A DNA stretch of 64,000 bases from Dioscorea cayenensis subsp. rotundata (lineage: Eukaryota; Streptophyta; Magnoliopsida; Dioscoreales; Dioscoreaceae), in contig NC_052480.1 in assembly GCF_009730915.1 (NCBI RefSeq), positions 1,550,001 through 1,614,000 of the forward strand, read 5' to 3'. This document shows, one piece after another, positions 38,753 through 50,281 of this stretch. The notes below the pieces were generated by a model, which was given only the letters and a program-made list of their open reading frames with translations, was not told the origin of the DNA and made no database searches. The position numbers and the translations under genes are program-made. Within the stretch, counting starts at the first letter, position 1. The number at the start of each line of letters is the position of its first letter.

Positions 38753-40398
38753 TCTCTCTCTCTCTCTCTCACTCTCAGTCTCTGTGAGTGTTCTTATATG
38801 CTTTTCAAGAGGTTTTTATTTGACACCCTGAAAACTAACAAAATTATTTGTAACCTTTGTTTTTATTAAATATTACTCTATTTAAATTTTTTTATTTTTT
38901 TTTATTTTTTTGCAAACGTGAACGTCAGCTAAAATAGATGTTTTACTCTTTTATTTAAAAGATATAATTAAATATTAGATATTTTATTAGTTTTGATGAA
39001 AAAAAAAATCCTTACGTAAATAATAAAAGGATATGTGTGTATATATATAATTGATTTTAATGGTGACAATGTTCTTATTATGTTTTTATATAGTACTAAA
39101 TGATATGTATTAGAAACACATTATATAAATAAAAAAAATTCATAGTAAATTGAGTTAAAATAAAGGGGCAAGTTAAATAAAATTAAATTAGTTCCACTTT
39201 ATTAAATTTTTTTTTTGAAAAATCAATGTAATAAATAATTTCACTAATTACATATGGTATATATATACAAGCCAAAGTACCTATGCACATTGCCGTGAGC
39301 ATTAGATCGATATTCAATGGCTTTTCAATTTTTTTTTTACTTTTTTCACCCGAAAAAACTCTTAAGCCTCAACTCACTTGTTTATTTTACCGAAAAATAA
39401 AATATTAAAATAATTTTGAACCCATGCACATTTTCATGGATGTTGGATCAATATCCAGTGGCCCCTGAATTTTTTTTCTTTCGCATCGAAAAAAAATTAA
39501 AATAACACCAACCCTCACCCCACTTCTTTTTCCTCGCTACTAAAATCTTTTACTTTTCTTATCTATGAACGTTGACGCTTTACCTTACATATTGATAAAA
39601 ATAAATATATATATATATATATATGAAAGATCACATCCATTGAAAGTTTTTTCTTACAATAAATATGACATATTTTTTTAATTACATAAATACATAATTT
39701 TAAATATAATTACCAATATAGGTAAAATGGTGAATTTTTCATACGTGCATTTATATACGATAAATAGTTTACCTTTTTATGTGTAAAAACACAAAAAAAA
39801 AAAAGGGTCCAAAAACTTTTTGTTTAGTGCTTATCATACAAACTTTGATTAATTATAGCATTGGTTTTAATTTTCGAATGGTGCAGCAGGGAAGTCACTT
39901 TTCTCCAAACTCTCCATATATAACTATATATTAATTTTAATTAACAGCATACTTTTAAATTTTTTTTTTTTTTAATTTAGTTGAGTGAATCCCACACCAA
40001 CCCACCATCCGCTCTCAATATATATATATATATATATATATATAACATTTTATTATATACTTATCTTTTTGTTTTTTAATTTTGGTTTAATTGTTTTTTA
40101 TTATTTTCATATATATATATAAATATATAGACATAAACATGTTTTGGTATATTTTAATGTTTTTAGATATATTGTGTTTTTATTTTAATTTTGTTTTCAT
40201 TGTTTTTCATCTATATATATGATTTATTATTATTATTATTTATATTTGTTTTATTTTATTTATCTAATACTATTGGTGTTTGTGCTTTTTTTTTATTTGT
40301 ATTTTTTGTTAAGTGATTTTTTTTTAAAAAAATGATTTGTATTATTAGATGAAGTCTATAGGTCATAGCACAAGCACGGATATTCATACTAGTATATA
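38753..40398. other. upstream region of NPF copy 3
   Basis: The first 400 bases match the region upstream of copy 2, so they are the duplicated promoter segment. Beyond this is AT-rich DNA with TA tracts at about 39606-39624 and 40019-40043. No gene seen. Confidence 0.5.
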
Positions 40399-40654
40399 CT
40401 CCCTCCGTTCCTTTTTATCTGTTATAAACCCATGTTCATTTTTATCTGTCATTTTTGAACATCAAGAAGCATTTATTATTTTTTTTTCCAAAGTTATCCT
40501 AACACTCTATTCAATTCTCTTCTTGAAATTTAATATGAGAGAGAAATGTGAAGATATAATTAGGGTAATTTTGGAAAGATAACTAATTTTTTATTAAATT
40601 ATATAAAATAACCAACTTTCTTGGTATGCGAGATTCGGTTATTTACGGAGGGAG
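40399..40654. mobile_element. Stowaway MITE (Tc1/mariner type)
   Basis: A 256-bp element with ends CTCCCTCCGTTCC and, inverted at the right, CTCCCTCCGTAAAT, flanked by TA on both sides (40397-40398 and 40655-40656). These are the diagnostic Stowaway terminus and target duplication. Non-coding. Confidence 0.92.
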
Positions 40655-41156
40655 TATAAAATATATTTTATATAAAAATAGATAAATTATAAATTTATTA
40701 AAGAGACAGGAAAAAAAACAGAGAAACCTAAAACAGAGCAAACAAAACAAGAACAAACAGGATAACTCCCTGTATTTTAGCAGAAGGAAAGTAAAACCAG
40801 AGTTAGTTGCTGTAAGTCGTCGTCAGTCATCCTCAACGGAAAAATCATTAGTTGGACGGCGAGTTACCAAATATTATTATAAAAGCTCAATTTTTAGCAA
40901 GATGGTCCTGCTGATCTACCAAGTCACACTCATCCATTGCTGATCCATCTCTTCATTTCTTTTCTCCTTCTCCATCTCCTTCTTCTTCTTCTTGAGCCTC
41001 CTTTTGTCTTCTTTCTCTCTCACATGTATAAACATATCTGTTTGAGCACCTCCACCCTCAAAATACAATGTTTATTACTTATTTATTCTGATTACTATGC
41101 AACACTATTTGTTATTATTATTTTGGTTTATATTCATACAAATCACTTAACACTGA

Positions 41157-41867
41157 GGGCCCATTTGGTGCTTTGCAGTGAAGACTTTCCCTGTAAAGTC
41201 TTTCACTGTAAAGTCTTTTCCTGCAATTACTTTTCCTGCTAAGTAACAAAACAATGTTTGGTATGTATTATAAAAGATGTAATTGAAATGCATGTAAAGT
41301 TAATTTCTTCGTTTGGTATGAATAGGTTTCTATGTAAAGTTATATGCATTCTCAATTTTGCCCTTGATTACTCTAATTAATAAAATTAATATATATATAT
41401 ATATATATATACATATAAAGTTAAAATCTAATGAGGATCTCTCTTGCCTTTGATTACTCTAGTATATATACAAAAAGCTAAAAACTAGTTCCAAAAATAT
41501 AAAAATTTAACATTAAAAAGTAGAAAAAAATTAACTAATGAGTGATCTCTCTTACCCTAGAGTTTTGGAAAGAAAAGAGAAACGAATGAGTTTTGCTCTA
41601 TGGTTTTTAAAATCAAGAAAAGATAAATAAAACAAATTATTTAAATAAGGGTAGTATTGGAATTTCACTCGCTTAATATTTTCACAGCCACTGTGTAATC
41701 CTTTTCACACCCTCCCCCTCATAAATCATTTTTCCTAGTCAAAGAGAAAGTGATTACATGAAGACCATTACTTTGCATTGTTCATATTAAAATCAAACGT
41801 GTGAAAGTTTTTCACAACTTTACTTTCCCTTGTAAAATTGTTAGTTTCCCACATACCAAAAGACCCC
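41157..41867. mobile_element. 711-bp inverted-repeat element flanked by TGA
   Basis: The left end GGGCCCATTTGGTGCTTTGC pairs with the right end read inward, GGGGTCTTTTGGTATGTGGG, and both continue to a TTTCCCT/AAGGGAAAG-type motif. TGA flanks both sides (41154-41156 and 41868-41870). A 3-bp duplication fits PIF/Harbinger or CACTA elements; the ends look more like the former. Internal tandem words CTGTAAAGTCTTT lie near the left end. Non-coding. Confidence 0.6.
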
Positions 41868-42450
41868 TGAATTACTCTGGAATAATGTACACCATAAATA
41901 AAACAACAGATCAACATCCCAAGATCAAACTTCATCATCATCACATATAACATTAAAAAACAACTAATAACCATGAAAAGATACATATATATGTATCATA
42001 AGTAAAAAAAAATCAATATATATATATATATATGCAATAAGTAAAAGAGCATGATAAAAAGTGTTAATTTTTAAATTTAATCTTACTAATATATTTAGAT
42101 ACATTATTCTCCATCACTATCACTTTGAATGCACAATTTTAATGAATATAGAAAGAAATGTGTTAAATGACAAAAATAAGCTAAAAACAAATGAAAATTT
42201 TAATTTCAACTAATTGGTTAAGATAGACACTTACAATGGGACAAAGAAAGTTTTAAACTAATATAATACGATATTTATGCGTGTTATGTTAATTGCAAAA
42301 TAAATAAAGTGGAAGGAAAGGCACATATCATCGATCATAGCAACTTAGAGTAAAAACAATTGAATTCAACTACAGAGATACTCCCAATAGCTCATGTGAG
42401 CTCCTTCCCCCCCAAAAAAAAACTACAGAGATACTCCCAATCTACATAGT

Positions 42451-42682
42451 TAGAGATGGCAATTTGTACCCTACCCGACGGGTATACAGATGCCGATCTC
42501 GGTCAAAGAGGGTATTACCCTCTTTCGACCGAGCATCGGGATACTGACATCGGTATACTCGTTAGTTTTTAATGGGCAGACGGCGTGAAGGGTATGCCCC
42601 TACCCTCACCCGTGCATCTTACCCCTTACCCTTACCTGTTGAAGAGGTGCAGGGTAAAACCCGCACTCCGCATCCTTACTCC

Positions 42683-42721
<39 letters not shown>

Positions 42722-43480
42722 TATAAAACTAAACATTTACTCACAATTTACTCAATATCTATTTTCATAGTGATTAATTTGAAAATAATACTTCAAATTT
42801 TTCTCTTAATATATTATTTTTAAATTTTATTTAATTTCTATATTTATATTTTGATATTATTATCAAAATTGAATTTTAGATATATATTAAGAATCATAAT
42901 TAAATTAAAAAATAAACAAATATAAAAATTATTAGAACATCATGAAAAATAAGATACTAATAAAAAATCAATTGGATATAACCTATGAGAATTACTTATA
43001 ATGTTTTTTATATTCAAAATATTACTAGATATTTATAAAATTTGAAGCTATATAAAATATAAATAGTAGATATATGAAAAAATTTTAAACAAAAACCAAG
43101 ATGGTTAAACATGAACAAAACAAAAGGTAGAGTTACCATTGAGTCCTAAATAGACGTCATTTTTATGTGATTATATAATTTAAGATAAGCAAATATATAT
43201 CAACTTGTAATTTTGAATTTATGGATGTGTTTAAAAGATTGTAATATAATGTATAATTAATTTATTTTTTTATTATTATTTAAATTTAATTCGATAATTT
43301 GAACAACGGGTAGCGAGGTACCTCGCGGAGTATACCCGCATACCGCGAGTAAGGGTAAGGAGTATGATTTTTACCACCGAGAGTAGCAGGGTGAGAATAC
43401 GGGTATGGGGTGTAGGGGGTTACAGGTGCAGGGTAGGGTTTTGGCATACTCTACCCATACCCTACCCGTTGCCATCCCTA
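42451..43480. mobile_element. 1.03-kb hAT-like non-autonomous element
   Basis: Ends TAGAGATGGCAATTTGTACC and, inverted at the right, TAGGGATGGCAACGGGTAGG, flanked by perfect 8-bp repeats TACATAGT (42443-42450 and 43481-43488). Eight bases is the hAT duplication size, and the TAGRGATGGCAA end is common in plant hAT families. Both end regions are rich in TACCC/GGGTA words that can pair over long distance. The centre is AT-rich with a TA tract. No transposase is present. Confidence 0.88.
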
Positions 43481-43639
43481 TACATAGTCCGTGTTCTTTG
43501 TGAGTGATTAAAGTTATATAACTAGCTCAACAATTGTTATTAAAATTAATTAAAGAAATATTAAGCTCTCATTATCAGCCTTGCTATGGTTATATTAATT
43601 GTTTACAGCTCATTTCAATATATTTATATAAATATAAGG

Positions 43640-43700
43640 ATGGATCCTCTAAATTTGAAATCTCGAGGATGTCTCATAGTAGTCGTTAGATGATGAGCAA
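43640..43700. repeat. fragment of the GGGACGTCC-type repeat
   Basis: Contains AAGGATGGATCCTCTAAATT and TTTGAAATCTCGAGGATGTC followed by CATAGTAGTCGTTAGATGA, matching the repeats near 22.9 and 29.0 kb. No clear boundaries. Confidence 0.4.
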
Positions 43701-43766
43701 ACACCTATTATAAAAAATCATTAGATAACAATAACTCTAAACACTTAGGCAAATAATGTTTTATCC

Positions 43767-43811
<45 letters not shown>

Positions 43812-44208
43812 TATATATTTGCAGTTGTAATTTTGCATGGTTGCAATACAATAAACACATAAAACTCAACTTCCCAGATATGCACATAAATGAAAAGATT
43901 GAAGATAAACAAAAAGCGAGAAATACTCGAATTTATGAGTTGAATTCTATATAACTTGACTTTTTGAACTAAACATTTGCAAATACTAAATCCAAAATCT
44001 TTCGGCAATACTGAATCTCAAAACACCAATTATATTTTGGTCCACTAACATCAGATCTCCTGTGCAAAATATCGGTGTGTTGAAAAAACAAGTTTCAATG
44101 TTAATTTAAATAGAATAAAGGCATAAATGTGTTTCGGTATAAATTTTACAATTATTTACATTATTGATGGAGCTTGTTCAAGCTTTGCAAGATAAAAAAA
44201 GGGGATAA

Positions 44209-44631
44209 AAAAAAAAGGGGCTTTTGCAGGTGTACCCCTACAAAATTTTGAAATTACATATTTACCCCTAAATAAAAGTTAATTGCATACATACCCTTGA
44301 ATAATATACATAATTGCGAATATAACTTTGGGGTTCAAATTAGTTGAAAAACCATCCATTAACAAACAACAAATATATAAAATTACCATTATACCATTGC
44401 ATATATACCCTTGAAAAGTATTTTTTAAGTTGTATAAGGGTTATTTTGGACCTTTTGTATATCTTAATCCAAGTTATAACCATAGTTAATCAAGTTTGAT
44501 TACCGGAATCTAACAATAGGGACATATCCGTAATTACCTATGTTTTTCAGGGGTATATATATAATTATGTTTTTTCTAAGGGTAAATATGCAATTATAGA
44601 ACTTTTGAGGGATTTATAACCAATTCTCCCT
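44209..44631. mobile_element. about 420-bp inverted-repeat element inside NPF relic B
   Basis: The left end has ACCCCTACAAAATTTTGAAA then ATTACATATTTACCCCTAAA. The right end read inward has AAATCCCTCAAAAGTTCTAT then AATTGCATATTTACCCTTAG, a long imperfect inverted repeat. It separates GCAAGAT (left) from the exon 3 fragment (right), which in relic A are joined by only a TA tract. Flanks are poly-A, so a target duplication cannot be measured. The terminal style suggests a small MULE-type element, by inference. Confidence 0.6.
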
Positions 44632-45191
44632 AAAAAAAAAAAAAACCCACCAGATGAAGAATTAGCTTCCTGATTTGGATTCTTGTGGACCACTCTAGCT
44701 TTTTTATTTGGATTCTTGTCTGCAACTGCCATGGAAAAGGCTATGATTTGGACTACTGAGAGGGTGTCCCATTAGGAAATTAGGATTAGGGCTCATGGAA
44801 TCATTACACTTGTGTTGTGTGGGAGATGAAAAGGATACATTGAAGAGGAGAAAGTAAACATCATTAACCCTGTAGAAAGAAATGTCCCAATAGATTTATA
44901 TAAGGGAAAATTACTGTTCACCCCTCGTAATTTTCAAAACTTCCCAAAACCCCTCCAACTTTTTGCACACCCGTGACATACTCAGTTATATTTTACATTC
45001 CTTTTTAACTTTCACCAGTAAGTTAAGTGGGTCCACGATATGAAATTCCTTTTTGCCCTTGCAAAAGGTGGGAAAAATATAGCCCTAATCATAACTTTCT
45101 TTGTCATAGTTTTTAAATCGCCTCTCGCTTTGCTTTTTCTCAAACAAAGTTTAGAAGGCTCATATCTTGTTCTTCTTTGTTCTTGCTTCTT

Positions 45192-45252
45192 GTTCTTCTT
45201 CTTCTTCTTCTTCTTCTTCTTCTTCTTCTTCTTCTTCTTTTTCTTCTTCTCA
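45192..45252. repeat. (TTC)n microsatellite
   Basis: A TTC trinucleotide run near the left end of the MULE. The long runs of leucine/phenylalanine or arginine in frames across it are artefacts of this repeat. Confidence 0.9.
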
Positions 45253-45283
45253 TTCTGGCTGATTCAATTTTAGCTCTTCCGAT

Positions 45284-46310
45284 TAAATTATGGAGAGTTT
45301 TTGTGCTATTGCTAGATACAGACGGGGAGGGACGAGTGCTAATGTTCACGTACCGACTTCTGGGAATCGTGTTAGGCGAAATATGCGAGCGATGGGGTCC
45401 TCGATATTTCGCATGTCGTAGTGAAGTTTATCACACCCGATGGACATAAAAACCAGTATGTCTCATATAAAAAGCGAGGTTGACTTCCAGCACGATGTCG
45501 CACGTGCACTCCATCTTCAAATGTTCCGTTGTTGATCTTGTTGTTGAGACGTATGATGTGGCGATCGTATCCTCACCGAAAAACGAGTTCTTCTCGTTGT
45601 AAGTTTCTTCTCGCTTTATGCTTTATATAGTTGTAGAAGTTAATTATCGTTTATTATCCCCGTCACATGCTACATTTATCAAGTTTCCATTTAAACACTA
45701 TTGTCTCCGATTAACTTATTAACTTATTATTTAACTTTTTGTTTTTAACGCTTAAGATTTTATGTTTATCGCTTTAAATATTTTGTGTCTCTGCTTTAAA
45801 TATTGATCGTGTTCGCTTTAAACTAAAGTGTTGGGAGGAATTTGAGATCTGGCAACAGCTGCTCCACATCATGGCGAGCCCGAGGGTGTGGCAGTACCTT
45901 CCTTCCTCATCCGATCAAGTCGAAGTGTTGTCGCTGGATATCGACAATGTTTTGAAGGCGTTGAACATTTCGAGAGGCACGACTTAGGAATTTCTGCAAT
46001 CAAAAGGAATTTTCGACTTCAAATTCATCAAGAAGCGAGAAACACCGGAAGGATCTGTGGAAGGAAGCTTCGACTTCAAAAATGGCGTATAAGGAAGCTA
46101 TATTCCCCATACCCGGACGAAACGACAGTCGATGGATGAAAATCGTGAAGCTGCGTCTATGACGGCCTTTGTGACGAGAGAGCAACCCTGAGTGTCCTAG
46201 ACGAAAGAGGATCGAGTCGTGAGCGTCCGAGGTCCGCAGAGTTGCGTTGTAGCCATTGCCACGTTTTCGAGTCACAATCGCGAGATCGTGGAATGAATCA
46301 CGATTGCAGC
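45284..46310 (+). other. possible coding remnant in the left arm of the MULE
   Basis: Broken frames read MESFCAIARYRRGGTSANVH, then VKFITPDGHKNQYVSYKK with HDVARALHLQMFR and VDLVVETYDVAIVS, and further on KGIFDFKFIKKRETPEGS. The position and plus orientation, opposite to the Ulp1-like gene, would suit the N-terminal part of a MULE transposase, but no catalytic or zinc-finger motif is visible. I do not claim more than a probable remnant. Confidence 0.35.
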
Positions 46311-47184
46311 ATAGGCGTGTATATACTTCTTATTATTGTTTAAATATTGAACTTTATATTTAAATATATCTCTTACGTTTTAAATATTTTATTCTCTGTT
46401 TAACTGTTATTTTTATCGTTTAAAATAAATTTGTATCCGCTTAAAACTGTCTGTAAACGGATGGTGCTAGCGGTTCCCCAGCTGCATTACACTACACGCT
46501 CGGTTCCCCCAAGCGTTTCCACTCCCGTCAGCACATAAAAATCGGAACATTACATTACACTCTATAAGAGATTATTAAGTAATAAGGATATTTTTAAAAC
46601 GTAAAAATATTAAGTATATTTTTGTTGTAATTATATTGATATTATTAAATAATAAGGATATTTTTAAACGAGAAAATATTAAATTTAAACAGAGAAACCT
46701 AAAACTTAAACAGAGAAAAGCGAAAGTTAAAAGGCAAAAGTTATCGTTATACTGATTAAAAATGAATGTTGATATTAGCCGATAATGAAAATGAAAAATG
46801 AAATGCAAACCCCTACCCAATAATGTACTCTGCGGACTACAATATCATCCAACAAGAACGTAACCTCAAAAGCGAAGCGGAATGAATTTAATTGAATTTA
46901 GATACATGTACATTTACATCGACAAAAATTTTGTCATGTTCTTGGAAAAATGAATCGAATTTAAACCGGTTTACATTTGAAACTATTACACCTATCTGAT
47001 GACTATGACCCACTTGCAGTACACTCTCCCTACGGTTCGCTTTTACACGAGTAAAAAGCGGAGTTTAAACTAATTACATTGATATTTACACAATGAACTA
47101 TATACTTAAACGCTTGAAAGTGTATGTTAAACAATGAATCTGGATTATTAAAGAAAGAATCGGTGTATACAAAATATAGAAAGA

Positions 47185-50100
47185 ATGACTAAGAACCCGC
47201 TTTGAAGACTCTCCTCGGGTCGTGATCGCTGTTCGCCTCTCCCTAAGTATCACGGGAAGCAGTACCTTAATGCATAGATCAGGGTGATGGCTTCTGCACC
47301 CGTGAGCGTCGAGTAACGCGATAAACCTGTGCAGCTGCGATCGTACTTCCTTTTTCTCGTGTGGGGGCATCATAGGTGAACAAGCGGGTACTGCGGTCGC
47401 CGACTCGCCCTAACTCCATATCGATCTAGAGGTCGAATAGGTTCATTGCCGAGATATCAAGTTCGTATTAGAATGCCGATTATTCTACGAACACTATTAC
47501 CAGACACAAATTATTAAAAGCACTTACCATTTCTAGCGCGTTTTATCAGTATTCTTCGCTTTGGCATGAAGAATAATGCACTGTATTCCTTGTTTTTCAC
47601 TTGTCGGGGCGGCGACAGCGGAAGTGGCCACTCATAATTATCGGGAGGATGGCGATGTCCACTTCATGCAAGTTGCGCGGCATCTCCAATCATAGCCATC
47701 GTGGATTCACGTCAGCGTCGTCATGCCTGTCGGCATGAACAAGGCCAGCGTGGCGGATGTGATGGGCGCCGCCTCTTATAACGATACGGGCACTACGTTC
47801 ATCGTCTTTTGCAAGATACATACGAATGCGTCCATCACATCGTTTGTGACCATCTCCTTCCCCTCGAGCAGGTCGAATAGATTGGCCCGTGTGGTCTTTG
47901 ACGAGTCATTCTTCCAGCAGCCAGTCTTTGTCGGTTGAGCGGAACAAAGACATGTAAACAATGTTGTAAGTATAAAAATTAAAGCGTTAAAGTATAAACT
48001 TTAAATTCTATATTGAATGTTTAAGACGGTAACGGTAATATTTAAAAGTGTATCACTTATAAGTTAAATGTTATCTAGCAAATTTTTAAGCGTTAACGCT
48101 CCTACTTAAATGGTAACTAAAAAGCAGGTTTAAAAACAATATCATAAAAACTTCAAACTTACTTGTCCATGAAGGCGGTTGAGGAAGATCCTTATCAACT
48201 CCTCGCTCAGTACTTATTGCTAGCGATTGGCAGCGTATTTTTCTTGAATGAAGACTTTCCGAAGTTCTTCTACTTTTGTATCGGGCTTTAATGGGGGAGC
48301 ACGTGGCGACGATCAACAGGAGACACTTCCCTCACGTGCTTCTTGTTCTTGTGGGATTGTGTACGCCTCGATGCTGGCACGGTCAGCCGTTAGTTCCAAG
48401 TAATTCCGCCCTCGTTGAGGATAGACTCAGCGACCTTCTCAACCGTGAGTTCCGGCGGCGAGCATCAATGGGAGACACAACGCGTTGTCCGGTTGTTCTT
48501 CTTCGTGGATTGTGTCCATCTTTGATGCAGCTTGTCGGTATGCGGTTCCACCGTATGCGATGATGTAGTCCAACAGCAGTCGACGATCTTTTCCACTCCG
48601 CAGACTCAGCGCCATCTTCGATCTCCTCCACCGTGATGGGCATATCAGTCAGCGTTAACAACATCGACCGTAGCCGATAGGTGCTGCTACTTGCGGAGTC
48701 TCTGCTATTATTTCATCGTCGGTAGCGCGGGTGGAGGACGGAGCGTTATTGTTTTCCTCTTTTTGCAAGCTTCTCTCGAATGAGGCCGTCTTTGAAGGGC
48801 CGCCCCGATGATGTCCTCGTCGTCGAACTCGACGAGGCGTATCGAGTCCCGGAGTGCTTCATTTGTTTGAAGGGAAGGCGCGATCGATTGATGGCTGTGA
48901 CCGCCTTCGATAGCCTCCACCCGGCGACAGAGCGGGAACTCGATCGTCAATCGCGCAAGCTCGCGCGTGAGGAGTTGCGGTGACATCCCTCGCCTGCGTG
49001 AGCGGCGCGCCGTTGGTGCACGGTCGAAGCCACGGTCGGGGCGAGGTGGGGAGGGCTTCACGGCCTCGGCGAGATGCGTTTTTGGCACCGCGGGGAGAGC
49101 GGCGTCCGGTAGCAAGGGAAGAGGTTGCCTACTCGTCTTGCCTTTGAAAGCTGATGCAGTTGGGAACAATGACGTCCGACCGACCGGTTGGGTTCGAGCA
49201 AATACTTCTTCATCGGACATTCAGGAACCCAATTTCGGAAACTAGCATGTGTAAAGCAAACAATCTTAAGCGATTATTTTAGTTTAAACAATTAAAACTA
49301 TGTTTACACATGTAACTCAGTATATTTAAAGCGTTATAACCTATTGTGTTAAAGCGGTAAACAAACAAAATTAAACATTAAAACTAAAAGTTTAAAGCGG
49401 TAGTTGAACAAAGTTAAGCGAGTAGAGTTATAATGTTAAACAATAGATGAATAAAGTTAAGCAGTAAGAATGATATGGTTAAGCGTTAGCGTCTCACGGT
49501 TAAACAAAATATTTTTGAATTATTACCTCTTTTCCTTCGAGAGATGACAGAACTCGTCTCTATCGTCGCTTGCTTCGGTAGTATTTTCAGCGTAGCACGC
49601 ATCGCTGGGATCTTGCTAGAAGCGGACTTTCTTTCGTTCCGGTCGGCTCGTAAAAACGGGATGTGTAAGCGCTCACAGGTACAACCCCTTAACATACCGG
49701 TGTTGATTCTTCTTCCGCATCTAGGTGCACTCGGGATAGCGGCTTGTGGTATGTCCTCCATGCAAAGCCTTCATGCGTCGCTTGTGCCCATGCGTAGCGC
49801 CCCCATTCCGAGGTAGATCATCGACGTAATCAGCGATCCGATTTAGGAGCCAAGGCGAGGAGGTATTTGGGAAGAGGATTGTACCGGAGAGTACGCCATC
49901 GAGTGGTTTAGCGAGAATTCTCCTCTTCTCCCTCTCGTCGGCGAGAGTTGTCTGAAAGAGTGCTCTGATGGAGTCCTGCTGTCTCTCGTCGTCTTCGATA
50001 AATACCTCTCTTGAGTGCGCGTGTTTTCTTCTTACGAAACCGCATTGCCTCCCCATCGCCAGCGCAGCCAGAACGATTGCCACATCTTCGAGGCTGAAAG

Positions 50101-50281
50101 TCGGTGTCTTTCTCGATCCTGAATTTATTGGTGCGGTTATCGTGATCTGCAACGAAAAGTCGAGAAGGGCCCGCTCTTGGTATCGACTTCCAACTCGATG
50201 CATCTTTGTGAGCGGTGTTCTTCGGATGATCTCCGAGTGTCGAGGATCATGTGAACTTTTCAATTCGACCACGGTCTCCAC
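47185..50281 (-). pseudogene. MULE-encoded Ulp1 (C48) protease-like protein, disrupted
   Basis: Order on the minus strand: FSLEDVAIVLAALAMGRQCG and VFIEDDERQQDSIRALFQ, then SGTILFPNTSSPWLLNRIAD and YVDDLP (50250-49830), MEDIPQAAIPSAPRCGRRIN and TGMLRGC (49760-49660), a long basic low-complexity linker (49220-48380), NLFDLLEGKEMVTNDVMDAF (47885-47826), IAILPIIMSGHFR with RNTVHYSSCQSEEY nearby (47650-47550), and YDAPTREKGSTIAA (47375-47330). The first part matches the plant transposon domain usually fused to Ulp1 proteases; the last parts match the Ulp1 substrate region and the catalytic-histidine GHF motif. The expected catalytic cysteine stretch is not clearly readable. Many frame breaks separate the blocks, and some gaps may be introns. 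In active MULEs the role of this protein is not settled. Confidence 0.65.

Noticed and set aside
45140..45349. Leucine-rich or arginine-rich frames in the MULE
   Set aside because: Products of the TTC microsatellite in different frames.
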